Assembly (NCBI GenBank): GCA_022448425.1
Contig: JAKVCY010000112.1
Location: 1-63,048, forward strand
Direction of reading: 5' to 3'
Length of the DNA stretch: 63,048 bases
Source: Thalassotalea sp.
Lineage (GTDB): Bacteria > Pseudomonadota > Gammaproteobacteria > Enterobacterales > Alteromonadaceae
In this document: positions 18,730 through 29,390 of the stretch, piece after piece
How the letters are laid out: every line of letters begins with the position of its first letter
How positions within the stretch are numbered: the stretch's first letter is position 1
Translations under genes and position numbers: made by a program
Notes under the pieces: generated by a model
Told to the model about the DNA's origin: nothing
Seen by the model: the letters and a program-made list of their open reading frames with translations, nothing else
Database searches by the model: none

Positions 18730-19350
18730 ATGAGTCAATTTTTCTACGTACATCCAGATAACCCGCAAGGGCGTTTAATGAAGCAGGCTGCAGCCATGAT
18801 TAAGGACGGCGCGGTCGTGGTTTATCCAACCGACTCTGGTTATGCATTGGGCTGTCATTTAGGAGACAAAAAAGCGCTTGAGCGCATTTGTCAGATCCGA
18901 AATATCGATATGGATCATGATTTTGCGCTGATTTGCAGGGACTTATCAGAGCTATCTGAATACGCTAAGGTCGACAATACTGCATTTCGTTTAATGAAAA
19001 ATAACACACCTGGTGCGTACACTTTTATTTTCAAAGCAACGAAAGAAGTGCCACGTCGCTTGATGAACCCGAAGAAAAAAACTATTGGTATTCGCATACC
19101 AGACAATGCAATTGCACAAGCTTTACTCGAAGAACTTGGTGAGCCGCTGATGTCGACTACGCTTATTATGCCGGGCGAGGATATGGCGGAGTTCGATCCA
19201 GAGCACATTCGCGATATTCTGGAAAAGCGCGTCGATTTAATTTTAAATGGTGGCTACCTTGGTGAGCATCCAACGACAGTTATTGATTTTTCTGAAGGGG
19301 AAGTCGATATTCTCCGCGTTGGCGAGGGCGACGCAACGCCATTTGAATAA
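18730..19350 (+). CDS. yciO: YciO, Sua5/YciO/YrdC family protein
   Basis: The 206-residue protein belongs to the TsaC/Sua5/YrdC fold, whose enzymes make threonylcarbamoyl-AMP for the t6A modification of tRNA. The nucleotide-binding features are AVVVYPTDSGYALGCHLGDK at about residues 28-47, PGAYTFIFKAT, KKKTIGIRIPD and LMSTTLI. The order and length match YciO rather than TsaC, and YciO's in vivo role is less certain than TsaC's. AAGG precedes the ATG. It follows rnm, as in related genomes, and is followed 45 bases later by scpA. Confidence 0.9.
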   Translation: MSQFFYVHPDNPQGRLMKQAAAMIKDGAVVVYPTDSGYALGCHLGDKKALERICQIRNIDMDHDFALICRDLSELSEYAKVDNTAFRLMKNNTPGAYTFIFKATKEVPRRLMNPKKKTIGIRIPDNAIAQALLEELGEPLMSTTLIMPGEDMAEFDPEHIRDILEKRVDLILNGGYLGEHPTTVIDFSEGEVDILRVGEGDATPFE

Positions 19351-19395
19351 GCTAACTCATTGATTAAATAGAGTAAGGTAAATAGAGCAGGGTTA

Positions 19396-20178
19396 ATGGA
19401 ACAACAGGAATTACCGCTAGCGATGGTGAGAGGCGAAGCGTATACCGCTTTGCCTTCTGATCTGTTCATCCCGCCAGATGCACTGGAAGTGCATTTAGAA
19501 GAATTTGAAGGCCCGCTTGATTTACTTTTGTACCTTATTAAAAAACAAAAGTTTGATATTGCAGACCTGCCGATAGCTCCCATTTCCGAACAATACTTTC
19601 AATATATTCAACAGCTTGAATATCGAAACATTAATCTTTCGGCAGACTATTTAGTAATGGCTGCGACGCTTGCCTACATCAAATCGCGAATGCTTCTACC
19701 TAAACCTGAGGTCGATGACGAAGAAGAAGACCCGCGTGCAGAGCTTGTTCGCAAGTTACAAGAATATCAAAAAGTGAAAAATGCGGCTGAATTGCTGGAT
19801 CAGTTGCCACGAGAAGAGCGAGAGTTTTTCGTGTCAGGTTTATCGCTTGATGAAGACAGCGATAGTGCCGACAAAGGCTTTGAACAAGTGTTGCTTGCCG
19901 ATCTTATTTCCGCCTATCAGCAAGTGATTAAACGAGAGGCTGCATTTGAGCATCATCATATTCAGCGTGAAGCAATATCAACTCACGATAAAATTAAAGC
20001 CTTGTTGGAAAAATTAACGTATTATATGCGCCCTATGGCGTTGGTAGAATTGCTTGATATCAATGAGGGCCGACAAGGCGTGGTCGTGACCTTTTTAGCA
20101 ATTCTTGAATTGATTAAGTCGCAAATGATTCATTGCTTGGTGGTCGGTGATCATATCGAGGTAAGTCTGCATGACTAG
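19396..20178 (+). CDS. scpA: Segregation and condensation protein A
   Basis: The 260-residue kleisin subunit joins ScpB and the SMC ATPase in chromosome condensation. The N-terminal helical signature LEEFEGPLDLLLYLIKKQKFDIADLPI lies at about residues 34-60, with YLVMAATLAYIKSRMLLP at about 83-100. A linker rich in Asp/Glu follows, and the C-terminal winged helix (about 200-260) ends MIHCLVVGDHIEV. Genomes of this group generally use MukBEF or SMC-ScpAB; no smc gene lies in the window. The stop overlaps scpB by 8 bases. Confidence 0.93.
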   Translation: MEQQELPLAMVRGEAYTALPSDLFIPPDALEVHLEEFEGPLDLLLYLIKKQKFDIADLPIAPISEQYFQYIQQLEYRNINLSADYLVMAATLAYIKSRMLLPKPEVDDEEEDPRAELVRKLQEYQKVKNAAELLDQLPREEREFFVSGLSLDEDSDSADKGFEQVLLADLISAYQQVIKREAAFEHHHIQREAISTHDKIKALLEKLTYYMRPMALVELLDINEGRQGVVVTFLAILELIKSQMIHCLVVGDHIEVSLHD

Positions 20179-20779
20179 TTCAACCAATAATCAGCCGTTA
20201 AGCACAAGCCGTGTGAGCGAATTAAGCTATTTGATCGAAGCGATACTGTTTGCCTCGACAGAGTCTTTGTCGGTTAAACAAATCAGAGCTTTGTTGCAGT
20301 CTACCGACCAGCAAGTGTCAACTAAATCAATTAAAGAAGCGATTGAGTTGCTTACCGAGCACTACCAAGCGCGCGGTGTCAATTTAGTGTCTGTAGCAGG
20401 TGGTTTTCGCTTTCAAACTAACCCAGTGTTTAAAGTGCAAGTAGCAGCGACGAACACAGAGAAAGCAAGCAAAGTGTCTGCTGCCATGATGGAAACCTTG
20501 GCAACCATTGCGTATAGACAGCCCATTACGCGCTCTGAGATAGAAGAAATTCGCGGAGTTGCGGTAAGTAGTTATATAATAAAGACACTTACTGAAAGGC
20601 ATTGGGTGAAAGTTTCCGGCCATAAAGAAGTACCTGGTCGACCGGCACTGTATGTGACCACCAAAACATTCCTAGAATATTTTGGCTTACAATCAATTTC
20701 GCAATTGCCGCAAATAATGCCAGTAAATCAGTCAACCAATAACGTTGACGTTGTTGATGAATTAGAGACAGAGGCGTAG
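20171..20779 (+). CDS. scpB: Segregation and condensation protein B
   Basis: The 202-residue protein has the two tandem winged-helix domains of ScpB: SYLIEAILFASTESLSVKQIRALL at about residues 17-40, and MMETLATIAYRQPITRSEIEEIRGV at about 104-128, followed by GRPALYVTTKTFLEYFG. It dimerises and binds the ScpA kleisin. GAGGTAAG lies within the scpA end, and the ATG overlaps scpA, so translation is probably coupled. The C-terminal tail is Asn/Val/Asp-rich and short. rluB follows after 52 bases. Confidence 0.94.
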   Translation: MTSSTNNQPLSTSRVSELSYLIEAILFASTESLSVKQIRALLQSTDQQVSTKSIKEAIELLTEHYQARGVNLVSVAGGFRFQTNPVFKVQVAATNTEKASKVSAAMMETLATIAYRQPITRSEIEEIRGVAVSSYIIKTLTERHWVKVSGHKEVPGRPALYVTTKTFLEYFGLQSISQLPQIMPVNQSTNNVDVVDELETEA

Positions 20780-20831
20780 CGTTAAACTAATAAAGTTTGC
20801 GTGAAGCTACTGACGAACGAGATAAAGACCT

Positions 20832-21695
20832 ATGTCTGAAAAATTACAGAAAGTACTTGCCCGAGCGGGCAAAGGCTCCCGCCGAGAAATGGAAACGGTG
20901 ATCAGCGCAGGACGCGTCACTGTAAACGGCAAAACTGCCTATTTGGGCGATCGTGTCGAAGGTAACGAGCAGATACGTGTTGATGGCCATCTTGTTAAAG
21001 TGACCAACACTGAAGAGCAAGTTTGCCGAGTATTGATGTACAACAAGCCAGAAGGCGAAATGTGTACACGCAAGGACCCAGAAGGACGTCCAACCGTGTT
21101 TGACCGCCTGCCACCACTAGAAGGTGGTCGCTGGGTTGCCGTTGGTCGTTTAGACATTAATACGTCTGGTATGTTGCTGTTTACGACAGATGGCGAGCTC
21201 GCCAATCGTTTAATGCATCCTTCGCACAAAATCGAGCGTGAATACGCGGTACGTGTGTTTGGTGAAGTAGATGAAGCTATGCTGCAACGATTGCGTCACG
21301 GGGTTAAATTGGAAGATGGTCCAGCTAAATTCCAGCAGATTACCTATCGTGGTGGTGAAGGTCGTAATCATTGGTTCCATGTTGTGCTTTCTGAAGGACG
21401 AAACCGAGAAGTTCGTCGCTTATGGGAAAGCCAAGACGTGCAGGTGAGTCGCCTTATTCGCGTACGTTACGGTGACCTTGAGCTTCAACGTCAATTACCC
21501 GTTGGTGGTTGGACAGAGTTAGCGTTAAAAGATGTTAACTACTATCGAAAAGCAGTGCAGTTACCACCAGAGACACAGTCGAAAGTTAAAGTGAACGAAA
21601 AGATGATAGATAACGCGAAAAACCGTCGTATTCGCCGTAGCGTTAAAAAGCATCAACAACGTCACAAGCAATCGGTCAGGCGCACACGCAAATAA
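20832..21695 (+). CDS. rluB: 23S rRNA pseudouridine 2605 synthase
   Basis: The 287-residue RsuA-family enzyme isomerises a uridine in domain V of 23S rRNA. An N-terminal S4 RNA-binding domain ([19 protein letters not shown], residues 3-21) is followed by the catalytic domain, with [26 protein letters not shown] holding the catalytic Asp at about residue 110. The [12 protein letters not shown] motif is near residue 195. The C-terminal tail (about 255-287) is very basic, with repeated RR and KK pairs, and is probably an RNA-binding extension. Placement after scpAB is conserved in gammaproteobacteria. Confidence 0.95.
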   Translation: MSEKLQKVLARAGKGSRREMETVISAGRVTVNGKTAYLGDRVEGNEQIRVDGHLVKVTNTEEQVCRVLMYNKPEGEMCTRKDPEGRPTVFDRLPPLEGGRWVAVGRLDINTSGMLLFTTDGELANRLMHPSHKIEREYAVRVFGEVDEAMLQRLRHGVKLEDGPAKFQQITYRGGEGRNHWFHVVLSEGRNREVRRLWESQDVQVSRLIRVRYGDLELQRQLPVGGWTELALKDVNYYRKAVQLPPETQSKVKVNEKMIDNAKNRRIRRSVKKHQQRHKQSVRRTRK

Positions 21696-21800
21696 GCTAA
21701 GCTATTGCACTAGCGCTTCCTATTGATATATTTCATTATTCAAATCGCAGACGTTTGAATTGCTTCAAGCGTTGTAGTTTTAGTTTGCAAAGGATGTCTT

Positions 21801-22946
21801 GTGCAGCGTCACTATATTCAAGATCAACAGTCACTTACTGAGTTATGCCATTCGTTAGCCAGCTCGCCGATATTGGCCATTGATACCGAGTTTGTGCGCA
21901 CTCGCACGCTGTACCCAAGGTTGGGGTTGTTGCAGGTGTGTGATGGCGAACATCTTGCACTTATCGATCCCATAACAATCGATGACTTGTCGCCATTCTG
22001 GCAACTGTTAACTGACCCTAATATCGTTAAAGTACTACATGCTTGCTCTGAAGATTTAGAAGTGTTCTTAAGCGCCGGCAATTGTCGCCCAGTGAACTTA
22101 ATCGACAGCCAAATTATGATGACATTTTTAGGTCATGGTTTGTCACTCGGCTATGCAGCAATGGTGAAGCATTACTTGGATATTGAGTTAGATAAATCAG
22201 AGTCACGAACTGATTGGACAAAAAGACCGCTTTCAGACAAGCAGCTAACTTATGCTGAAGCTGACGTAGACTACTTATTTCAGATCTATCCTAAATTACT
22301 CGCAGATGTCGAAGCTTCAGGTTGGCTTGATGCATGTGAGCAAGAAAGCGCGCTAATGATAGACAAGAAGTTTTCACCTATTGACGAAGATAACCTTTAT
22401 CGCAACGTTAAATTGGCGTGGAAGCTAACACCGAAACAGTTGAACAATTTAAAGTTTTTGGCGCGTTGGCGTTACCAAAAAGCACAAATAAAAGATCAGC
22501 CGCTCAGCTTTATCGCTAAAGATCACACCTTGTTAGCCGTTGCACAACGGGCGCCAAAAAGTACCGCGGCGATGGCGGCAATTGAAGGTGTAGAGCGCCT
22601 AGATGTGCGTTATCAGGGCAAAGCAATGTTGGCGATTTTAAAACAAGCTGCGCAGGTAGAAGAACAGGACTACCCTGAAAAGTTAAGACGCTTGGATGAA
22701 TATCCGGGTTATAAACAAACCTTTAAAAAAGTGAAACACTTTGTTGCCGACGTGGCGGCTGAAAATCAACTAAGTGTTGAAAGCTTGGCTTCGAAAAAGC
22801 AGATTAATCAGTTTTTGTCTTACTTTTTCAAACTCAACGGTGCACAGAATAACCCTCAAGAAGTCGAAGTAATCCAATCATGGCGTAAGTCTGTACTTGG
22901 CGACAAACTACTTTCTTTCGCAAGTCGCGGCTTTCGAGCTCCTTAG
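21801..22946 (+). CDS. rnd: Ribonuclease D
   Basis: The 381-residue 3'-5' exoribonuclease matures the 3' ends of stable RNAs. The DEDD catalytic residues are visible: LAIDTEFVRTRTLYPRLGLLQV (Asp and Glu), VLHACSEDLEVF, and LTYAEADVDYL (Tyr and Asp). An HRDC domain follows at about residues 210-290, with LTPKQLNNLKFLARWRYQKA and PLSFIAKDHTLLAVA. The start is GTG, supported by AAGGAT 8 bases upstream and the normal RNase D N-terminus. It is a single gene between rluB and ycgL. Confidence 0.95.
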   Translation: MQRHYIQDQQSLTELCHSLASSPILAIDTEFVRTRTLYPRLGLLQVCDGEHLALIDPITIDDLSPFWQLLTDPNIVKVLHACSEDLEVFLSAGNCRPVNLIDSQIMMTFLGHGLSLGYAAMVKHYLDIELDKSESRTDWTKRPLSDKQLTYAEADVDYLFQIYPKLLADVEASGWLDACEQESALMIDKKFSPIDEDNLYRNVKLAWKLTPKQLNNLKFLARWRYQKAQIKDQPLSFIAKDHTLLAVAQRAPKSTAAMAAIEGVERLDVRYQGKAMLAILKQAAQVEEQDYPEKLRRLDEYPGYKQTFKKVKHFVADVAAENQLSVESLASKKQINQFLSYFFKLNGAQNNPQEVEVIQSWRKSVLGDKLLSFASRGFRAP

Positions 22947-23088
22947 TTTACATTAGTTCTTGATGAAAGCGCACATATTGTGCGCATTTCATGTTCAATA
23001 CCCCAGCATTTGCGATAAATGGATGAAAAGCCGTTTAATCGCGTGCTATATTGGCATTTCTTTTATCTTATTATCATAGGTCTCCATT

Positions 23089-23385
23089 ATGCTATGTGCG
23101 GTTTATAGAAGCCCAAAAAAAGATCAAACCTACTTGTTCATCAATAAACGAGATGACTTCTCTGACGTACCAGATGCGTTACTTTCTACTTTTGGTACGC
23201 CTACCTTGGTGACCCTAGTGAATTTAGCCAAGCAAGAAAAGCTTGCGTTAGCGGATATTGATAAAGTGAAAGAAAACCTAACAAACCAAGGTTTTTATCT
23301 GCAGTTACCACCGCCGCAGGAAAACTTGCTTGATGAGCATCGAGCGGCGTTAAAAGCACAAGGTAAATTGCCTGAATCAGAGTAA
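23089..23385 (+). CDS. ycgL: YcgL domain protein
   Basis: The 98-residue protein matches the YcgL family (UPF0745/DUF709-type alpha/beta fold) over its full length. The opening MLCAVYRSPKKDQTYLFINKRDDFSDVPDALL, the central FGTPTLVTLVNL and the end GFYLQLPPPQENLL are diagnostic. Its biochemical function is unknown. The usual neighbours of this gene in Shewanella and relatives, a lytic transglycosylase and ycgN, follow here in the same order. Confidence 0.9.
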   Translation: MLCAVYRSPKKDQTYLFINKRDDFSDVPDALLSTFGTPTLVTLVNLAKQEKLALADIDKVKENLTNQGFYLQLPPPQENLLDEHRAALKAQGKLPESE

Positions 23386-23493
23386 ATTTGGCTGTATTGC
23401 GGTTAACTTCAGCATCGCATTTTACCATAAAACATTATTACGAATATCGATTAACACAACAGACTAACAATACCGACTAGGGAGCCGTTTTTC

Positions 23494-24618
23494 GTGACTA
23501 TTCGCCGTACCCTTAACCAAATATTTTCCCAATCGCTTGCCAAAGCGTTAAAACCAATTTCATTAGCCACAATGATGGGCGTTACACTTGTGACTGCAAG
23601 CGCATTAACTTCTCTTGTGGTTTTCGCTGATACCAGCGCTAATGAAGCAGCAGAGAAACCAACCTTTGAACAATACGTTGAGTCGCTTAAGTCAGAAGCA
23701 CTTGCTAAAGGTTATTCGCAAGCATTAATTGACAGTAGCTTTGCTGATATTAAATTCTACAAGCGTGCCGTGGTTAAAGATAAGAACCAGCCAGAAAAAG
23801 TCGAAACATTAGATACTTATCTACCAAAGCGAGTGTCTAAGCGCAAAGTTGAAATTGCTCGCAAACTTTATACGAAGCATGAAAAGCTGTTGAACAAAGT
23901 AAGTGAAGAATATGGTGTACAACCTCGCTTTATTGTTGCTTTGTGGGGGCTAGAAACGAGCTTCGGTAATTACATGGGGAACTATAACGTGGTGTCAGCA
24001 TTATCGACACTTGCCTATGAAGGACGCCGTGAAGCATTCTTTAAGAAACAGCTTTGGGCAGCACTTACGATATTAGATGAAGGCCATATCTCTGCTGAGA
24101 ATATGAAAGGGTCTTGGGCTGGTGCGATGGGACAAAGTCAGTTTATGCCAACCTCATTTTTAAGCTATGCGGTTGATGGCGATGGTGATGGCAAGAAGGA
24201 CATTTGGGGTAATCAAGCGGATGTCTTTGCTTCAATGGCGAACTATTTAAAAACTGAAGGTTGGAATGATGCATTGACGTGGGGACGCCAAGTTAAATTA
24301 CCTTCTAATTTCGACACACAGTTAGCCATTCCAAAAAACACAGGCAGCCGTAAAAATTGGCTTAAAGCATGGGCGAAAACTGAAAGAAGCCTAGCAGAGT
24401 GGCAGGCGCTAGGCATTCGACGTACTGATGGTACAGACTTGCCGAAAGCTGATATCAAAGCTGCACTGGTATTTCCTGATGATGCAAATGGTCGCGCATA
24501 CTTAGCGTATGATAACTATAAGAGTTTAATGCATTGGAACTTGTCATATTACTTTGTCAGTTCAGTAGGGCACTTATCTGATAGCATTAGATATCCGCCA
24601 ATTCAGGTTACGAATTAG
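23494..24618 (+). CDS. Lytic murein transglycosylase, MltB-like
   Basis: The 374-residue exported enzyme cleaves peptidoglycan glycan strands. A long signal sequence covers about residues 1-45, ending near VVFADTS. The SLT_2 catalytic domain has FIVALWGLETSFGNYMGNYNV at about 144-164, with the likely catalytic Glu in WGLETSFG. GSWAGAMGQSQFMPTSFLSYAVDGDGDG and the DVFASMANYLKTEGW region follow. Starting at GTG 23494 is supported by AGGGAG upstream. No lipobox cysteine is seen, so it resembles the soluble MltB homologues of Pseudomonas and Vibrio rather than lipoprotein MltB. No peptidoglycan-binding repeat follows. Confidence 0.9.
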   Translation: MTIRRTLNQIFSQSLAKALKPISLATMMGVTLVTASALTSLVVFADTSANEAAEKPTFEQYVESLKSEALAKGYSQALIDSSFADIKFYKRAVVKDKNQPEKVETLDTYLPKRVSKRKVEIARKLYTKHEKLLNKVSEEYGVQPRFIVALWGLETSFGNYMGNYNVVSALSTLAYEGRREAFFKKQLWAALTILDEGHISAENMKGSWAGAMGQSQFMPTSFLSYAVDGDGDGKKDIWGNQADVFASMANYLKTEGWNDALTWGRQVKLPSNFDTQLAIPKNTGSRKNWLKAWAKTERSLAEWQALGIRRTDGTDLPKADIKAALVFPDDANGRAYLAYDNYKSLMHWNLSYYFVSSVGHLSDSIRYPPIQVTN

Positions 24619-24787
24619 TTAGCGTACTCTCGCTCTGTTACCGTTGTAACGCTTATTACGTCGTCTACGCTAGTTTTCGATAATAAATAATGAGCGTTAC
24701 GGCGGAAAAATTGTCTTTCCCCCTACATAGGTACCACCTGTGTGCGCTACAATTAGCGCAATTCTGTATGAGTTTGGAAATTAGATA

Positions 24788-25339
24788 GTGAGTCGTTCAA
24801 AGAAAAAAGCACCAGCGCGAAAATCTATTGCTGCTGCACCTACGCCATTTTGGGAAGTTAAATCACTTGCTGAGATGAGTCGTGAGGAGTGGGAGTCGCT
24901 TTGCGATGGCTGTGCTAAATGTTGTCTTCACAAGTTTATTGAAGATGAAGATACAGCAGAAGAGGATGAGCTAAAGCCAACCAACTTTATTGAAGATGGT
25001 GAACAAATAATGTACTCGAACATCGCTTGTTATTTGCTTAACGACAAAACTTGTGAATGCACGCAATACGCTAAGCGTACGAACCTAGTCCCTGATTGCG
25101 TGCGCCTGACACAAGATAATCTAGACGATGTTTTCTTCATGCCACCAAGTTGTACTTATCGACGCTTACAGGAAGGGCGTGGTATGCCAAGTTGGCACCC
25201 GTTGCTAAATAAAGGCAAAAAGAGTGCTATGCATAAAGCTGATATGTCGGTGCGTGGTAAAATCGTTAAAGATAACGACATCGATCTAGAGTTTTTTGAA
25301 GATTATATTGTCAGCTGGCCGCTAAACGACATCGATTAA
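24788..25339 (+). CDS. ycgN: YcgN-family cysteine cluster protein
   Basis: The 183-residue UPF0260 protein contains the cysteine pattern CDGCAKCCLHK at about residues 37-47. It is followed by IACYLLNDKTCECTQY near 76-90, PDCVRL near 98 and PPSCTYR near 118. Such spacing suggests metal or Fe-S binding; the function is not established. The start is GTG, with the previous gene ended 169 bases upstream. The C-terminal SWPLNDID is a family feature. It completes the conserved ycgL-transglycosylase-ycgN neighbourhood. Confidence 0.9.
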   Translation: MSRSKKKAPARKSIAAAPTPFWEVKSLAEMSREEWESLCDGCAKCCLHKFIEDEDTAEEDELKPTNFIEDGEQIMYSNIACYLLNDKTCECTQYAKRTNLVPDCVRLTQDNLDDVFFMPPSCTYRRLQEGRGMPSWHPLLNKGKKSAMHKADMSVRGKIVKDNDIDLEFFEDYIVSWPLNDID

Positions 25340-25378
25340 CGGCAGGAGTATTAAGTTCGTAGTCTTTAGGGCACTTAA

Positions 25379-25903
25379 TTAATCACCTAACGGAATTAGG
25401 TGCTCATTGTAATGTTGACCATTAGCCACATAGTGGTCAGCACTCATTTTCAGCATTGCCACTGTTTTCTCATCAAATGGTTTTATTACTTTAGCTGGCG
25501 ATCCTAGGACTAGGTGTCCGTCGGGTACTTCCATATTTTCAGTAACTAAACTATTAGCACCGATCACACAGTTTTTTCCTATTTTTGCACCATTGAGTAC
25601 CACCGAGTTCATCCCAATCAATGAGTAATCTCCGATAGTGCATCCGTGTAGCATCACTTTGTGACCGACGGTGACGCCTTTACCAACATGCATAGGCAAG
25701 CCTTTGTCAACGTGTAGCACGCTACCATCTTGAATATTGCTACCTTCATCTATGAAGATTTTGTCCATATCGCCGCGCATTACAACGTTAAACCAAATAC
25801 TAACGTTAGCAGCAAGTTCAACATTGCCAATAATTGCAGCACTTGGTGCAGTAAAACAACTAGGATGAATACTGGGTATAAGATTTTTAAATTGATAGCG
25901 CAT
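25379..25903 (-). CDS. Gamma-class carbonic anhydrase family protein
   Basis: The 174-residue protein is built of left-handed beta-helix hexapeptide repeats, running from PSCFTAPSAAIIGNVELAANVSIWFNVVMRGD to SLIGMNSVVLNGAKIGKNCVIGANSLVT. Metal-binding histidines of the YrdA/CaiE/gamma-carbonic anhydrase group are seen in VLHVDKG and VGHKVMLHGCTIG. The end LVLGSPAKVIKP is typical. Family members bind zinc or iron, but many lack tested anhydrase activity, so the reaction is uncertain. It is convergent with ycgN and divergent from pntA. Confidence 0.9.
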   Translation of the reverse strand: MRYQFKNLIPSIHPSCFTAPSAAIIGNVELAANVSIWFNVVMRGDMDKIFIDEGSNIQDGSVLHVDKGLPMHVGKGVTVGHKVMLHGCTIGDYSLIGMNSVVLNGAKIGKNCVIGANSLVTENMEVPDGHLVLGSPAKVIKPFDEKTVAMLKMSADHYVANGQHYNEHLIPLGD

Positions 25904-26058
25904 AATCTGTTGTAATCCTTGTTATATAAGCGTTTCTATTGGAGCGTTTACTCTATCATTCCAAAATGTTCATTGATATGGTTATTTGTTTGTATGAAAA
26001 GTGAACGTGAAGTGATAAAACATTAAACACCTGATAAAGAAAATAAAAATGGTGATTT

Positions 26059-27603
26059 ATGAAAATAGGGATCCCAAAGGAGTCGCTCAAGGGTGAAAAC
26101 CGTGTTGCAGCAACACCTAGCTCAGTCAAAGCATTAGTCAGTCGGGGGTTTGACGTATGCATCGAAAAACAAGCAGGTAAAAAGGCGAGTTTTAATGATG
26201 CCGATTACGTTGATAACGGGGCGCTAATCGAAAACACTGAATCGGTCTGGCAAAGCGATATTGTCTTTAAAGTTAATCCGCCTAATGCTGAAGAAGTGGC
26301 TCAGCTAAAAGACGGAGCAACATTAGTTAGCTTTATTCAACCCACACAAAATAGCGAGTTAGTAGAGCAACTTAAAGCCAAAAATATTAATACCTTAGCA
26401 ATGGACATGGTGCCGAGAATGACACGCTCGCAGTCATTAGACGCACTAAGTTCAATGGCTAATATTGCTGGTTATCGCGCTGTTGTCGAAGCTTCTCATC
26501 ACTTTGGTCGCTTCTTTACTGGCCAAATTACGGCTGCTGGTAATTTGCCGCCAGCTAAAGTTATGGTGATAGGTGCTGGTGTCGCAGGCCTCGCTGCCAT
26601 CGGTGCTGCTGGTAGTCTCGGGGCGATAGTTCGCGCCTTTGATACACGCCCAGAAGTAAAAGAACAGATTGAAAGTATGGGTGCAGAATTCCTTGAACTC
26701 GATTATGAGGAAGAGGAAAGTGCAGGTTCAGGTGATGGCTACGCAAAAGAAATGAGCCAAGCTTTTATTGACGCGGAAATGGCATTGTTTGCAGAACAAG
26801 CTAAAGACGTCGATATCATTATCACGACGGCAATGATCCCAGGTAAACCTGCACCAAGACTCATCACCGCTGATATGGTTGCTTCGATGAAACCGGGTAG
26901 CGTGATTGTTGACTTGGCTGCTGCTGGTGGTGGTAACTGTGAACTGACCAAACCTGAGAAGTTAACTACAGTCAAAGGTGTGAAAATAATAGGTTACACC
27001 GATTTGGTTTCACGTCTGCCAAATCAGTCGTCTCAGCTCTATGCTAACAACTTGGTTAACTTGACTAAATTGACGTGCCCAGAGAAAGACGGTTCGTTTA
27101 ATATTGATTTTGACGATCAAGTGATTCGCAATATGACGGTGGTTAAAGAGGGGGAAATAACTTTCCCGCCGCCACCGATTCAAGTTAGTGCTGCACCTGC
27201 TAAAACAGAACCTAAGGTTGAACCTAAGTCTGCGTCCGTAGAGCAAGAGCAAGCACCTAAGAGCAAAACCAACAAGTACATCGCGATGGGCGCGGCAGCG
27301 CTCGCTTTTGGTTGGTTGGCAACGGTAGCGCCAGCATCCTTCTTGTCTCATTTTACAGTGTTTGTTTTAGCCTGTGTGGTGGGCTACCACGTAGTGTGGA
27401 ATGTGTCGCACTCACTGCATACGCCATTGATGAGTGTAACGAATGCTATCTCGGGCATTATTATCGTTGGTGCATTGCTACAAGTAGGAAGTGGTAACCT
27501 CATTGTGCAGGTGCTTGCGGGGATAGCTATTTTGATTGCCACAATCAATATCGTTGGTGGCTTCTTTGTCACTAAGCGTATGTTGAAAATGTTCCGTAAG
27601 TAG
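26059..27603 (+). CDS. pntA: NAD(P) transhydrogenase subunit alpha
   Basis: The 514-residue subunit holds the NAD(H)-binding domain I and part of the membrane domain of proton-pumping transhydrogenase. The N-terminal [20 protein letters not shown], the RQD loop region [16 protein letters not shown], and the dinucleotide fold [34 protein letters not shown] are intact. A Pro/Lys-rich linker (about 375-410) leads to four membrane helices at the C-terminus. With PntB it uses the proton gradient to reduce NADP with NADH. The pntB start is 8 bases downstream. Confidence 0.96.
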   Translation: MKIGIPKESLKGENRVAATPSSVKALVSRGFDVCIEKQAGKKASFNDADYVDNGALIENTESVWQSDIVFKVNPPNAEEVAQLKDGATLVSFIQPTQNSELVEQLKAKNINTLAMDMVPRMTRSQSLDALSSMANIAGYRAVVEASHHFGRFFTGQITAAGNLPPAKVMVIGAGVAGLAAIGAAGSLGAIVRAFDTRPEVKEQIESMGAEFLELDYEEEESAGSGDGYAKEMSQAFIDAEMALFAEQAKDVDIIITTAMIPGKPAPRLITADMVASMKPGSVIVDLAAAGGGNCELTKPEKLTTVKGVKIIGYTDLVSRLPNQSSQLYANNLVNLTKLTCPEKDGSFNIDFDDQVIRNMTVVKEGEITFPPPPIQVSAAPAKTEPKVEPKSASVEQEQAPKSKTNKYIAMGAAALAFGWLATVAPASFLSHFTVFVLACVVGYHVVWNVSHSLHTPLMSVTNAISGIIIVGALLQVGSGNLIVQVLAGIAILIATINIVGGFFVTKRMLKMFRK

Positions 27604-27611
27604 GGGGAAGC

Positions 27612-29021
27612 ATGGAATTATCTCAAGGCGTTATTACCGCTGCCTACATAATTGCGGCATTACTTTTTATCTTCAGTCTTGCGGGGCTTAGCAAACAGGA
27701 AACGGCTCAAGAAGGTAACAATTTTGGTATCGCAGGTATGGCGATTGCTTTGCTTGCGACCATTTTGGATCCTCGAGTCGACAATACATTAGTCATTATT
27801 GGCGCGATGGTTGTTGGTGCCGTGATTGGTTTTCGCTTAGCACAGAAAGTTGAAATGACTGAAATGCCAGAGCTAGTTGCGATCTTACATAGTTTCGTTG
27901 GCTTGGCTGCTGTGTTTGTTGGTTACAACAGCTATTTCGATGCACCTCATGCACCATTAGGGCTGCTCACTGATGCTGCGCGCATCGAGCAAAACATTCA
28001 TTTAGTTGAAGTGTTCTTAGGGGTGTTTATTGGTGCGGTAACCTTTACAGGGTCTGTTATTGCTTTTGGTAAACTACGTGGCCTTGTTAATTCGGCCGCG
28101 CTGATGTTACCTCATCGCCACAAAATGAACTTAGCGGCGGGCCTTGTTAGTTTTGCATTGATGATCGTGTTTGTTCAAAAAGGCGGTGACAATTTCTCGC
28201 TATACCTAATGACTGCCATAGCATTGGTATTCGGTTGGCACTTAGTAGCATCAATTGGTGGTGCAGATATGCCGGTTGTTGTTTCTATGCTAAATAGTTA
28301 CTCGGGTTGGGCGGCAGCGGCTGCTGGTTTTATGTTGAGTAATGACTTACTTATTGTGACTGGTGCTTTAGTAGGTTCGTCTGGTGCGATACTTTCTTAC
28401 ATCATGTGTAAAGCAATGAACCGTTCATTTATTAGTGTTATTGCTGGTGGCTTTGGGACGGAGGTTAGCGTAGATACTGATAAAGATTATGGTGAGCACC
28501 AAGAGATTCAAACTGAACAGGTGGCTGAAGCTTTGGTTAACGCTAAATCGGTTATCATCACACCGGGTTACGGCATGGCAGTAGCTCAAGCTCAATATCC
28601 AGTGTATGACCTAACGCAGAAACTAAAAGCCAAGGGAGTTGAAGTACGTTTCGGCATTCACCCTGTCGCTGGACGTTTACCTGGACATATGAATGTATTG
28701 CTTGCTGAAGCGAAAGTACCTTACGACATCGTGTTAGGTATGGAAGAAATAAACGACGACTTCAGTGAAACAGATGTTGTTTTAGTTATTGGCGCTAACG
28801 ATACAGTTAACCCTGCGGCTAGTGAAGACCCAACGAGTCCAATTGCTGGCATGCCTGTACTAGAAGTATGGAATGCTAAGCAGGTTGTTGTCTTTAAGCG
28901 CTCAATGAGCACAGGTTACGCAGGTGTCCAGAACCCGCTATTCTTCAGGGATAATACGCAAATGCTATTCGGTGATGCAAAATCATCAGTAGAAAAAATA
29001 GCTCAAGCGATTTCTGAATAG
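27612..29021 (+). CDS. pntB: NAD(P) transhydrogenase subunit beta
   Basis: The 469-residue subunit has an N-terminal membrane region of about nine helices (residues 1-260) and a C-terminal NADP(H)-binding domain III from about 290. There the [16 protein letters not shown] loop, [22 protein letters not shown] and the [12 protein letters not shown] motif are clear. The strong AGGGGGAAG ribosome-binding site lies just before the ATG. An intrinsic terminator follows at 29062-29112, closing the pntAB operon. Confidence 0.97.
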   Translation: MELSQGVITAAYIIAALLFIFSLAGLSKQETAQEGNNFGIAGMAIALLATILDPRVDNTLVIIGAMVVGAVIGFRLAQKVEMTEMPELVAILHSFVGLAAVFVGYNSYFDAPHAPLGLLTDAARIEQNIHLVEVFLGVFIGAVTFTGSVIAFGKLRGLVNSAALMLPHRHKMNLAAGLVSFALMIVFVQKGGDNFSLYLMTAIALVFGWHLVASIGGADMPVVVSMLNSYSGWAAAAAGFMLSNDLLIVTGALVGSSGAILSYIMCKAMNRSFISVIAGGFGTEVSVDTDKDYGEHQEIQTEQVAEALVNAKSVIITPGYGMAVAQAQYPVYDLTQKLKAKGVEVRFGIHPVAGRLPGHMNVLLAEAKVPYDIVLGMEEINDDFSETDVVLVIGANDTVNPAASEDPTSPIAGMPVLEVWNAKQVVVFKRSMSTGYAGVQNPLFFRDNTQMLFGDAKSSVEKIAQAISE

Positions 29022-29061
29022 TAGGCAATACTCCTCATTAGCATATCACTACCATAAGTAG

Positions 29062-29112
29062 AAACCTCGGTTTATCGTTGTTTTAAAGAGCAGCGATACT
29101 GAGGTTTTTTGT
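29062..29112 (+). terminator. Rho-independent terminator after pntB
   Basis: A long imperfect stem pairs AAACCTCGGTTTATCG with CGATACTGAGGTTT and ends in six T residues. It begins 41 bases after the pntB stop codon. Confidence 0.88.
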
Positions 29113-29390
29113 TCTATCTTAATTATTTTGCTTCGCGTATTTTTACTCGCTTGCTATTTATTTCCGTTTGTTTTTCCTGATTTTTGCCTCTTCGGCTAAG
29201 TCTTATTGATTTTACAGTAGTCACTCTACTAGGCTGTTTCCTCCGATACAGGCTCGGCTAATACACGAAATTAGCCATTCACATTTTTCTAACAATGGAC
29301 AACAGCACTTTTAAACAGCACTGGCAAATAACATTGGCGAAAGTGTAGAAACCCCAAAATGCACATTGACTTTAGTTTTTGTATGGCGAT
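29113..29390. other. Intergenic region before the peptide transporter
   Basis: Between the pntB terminator and the operator-like palindrome at 29391, I see no ORF with coding character, no hairpin with U-tract and no confident promoter. The transcription start of the transporter gene is presumably near its right end. Confidence 0.45.
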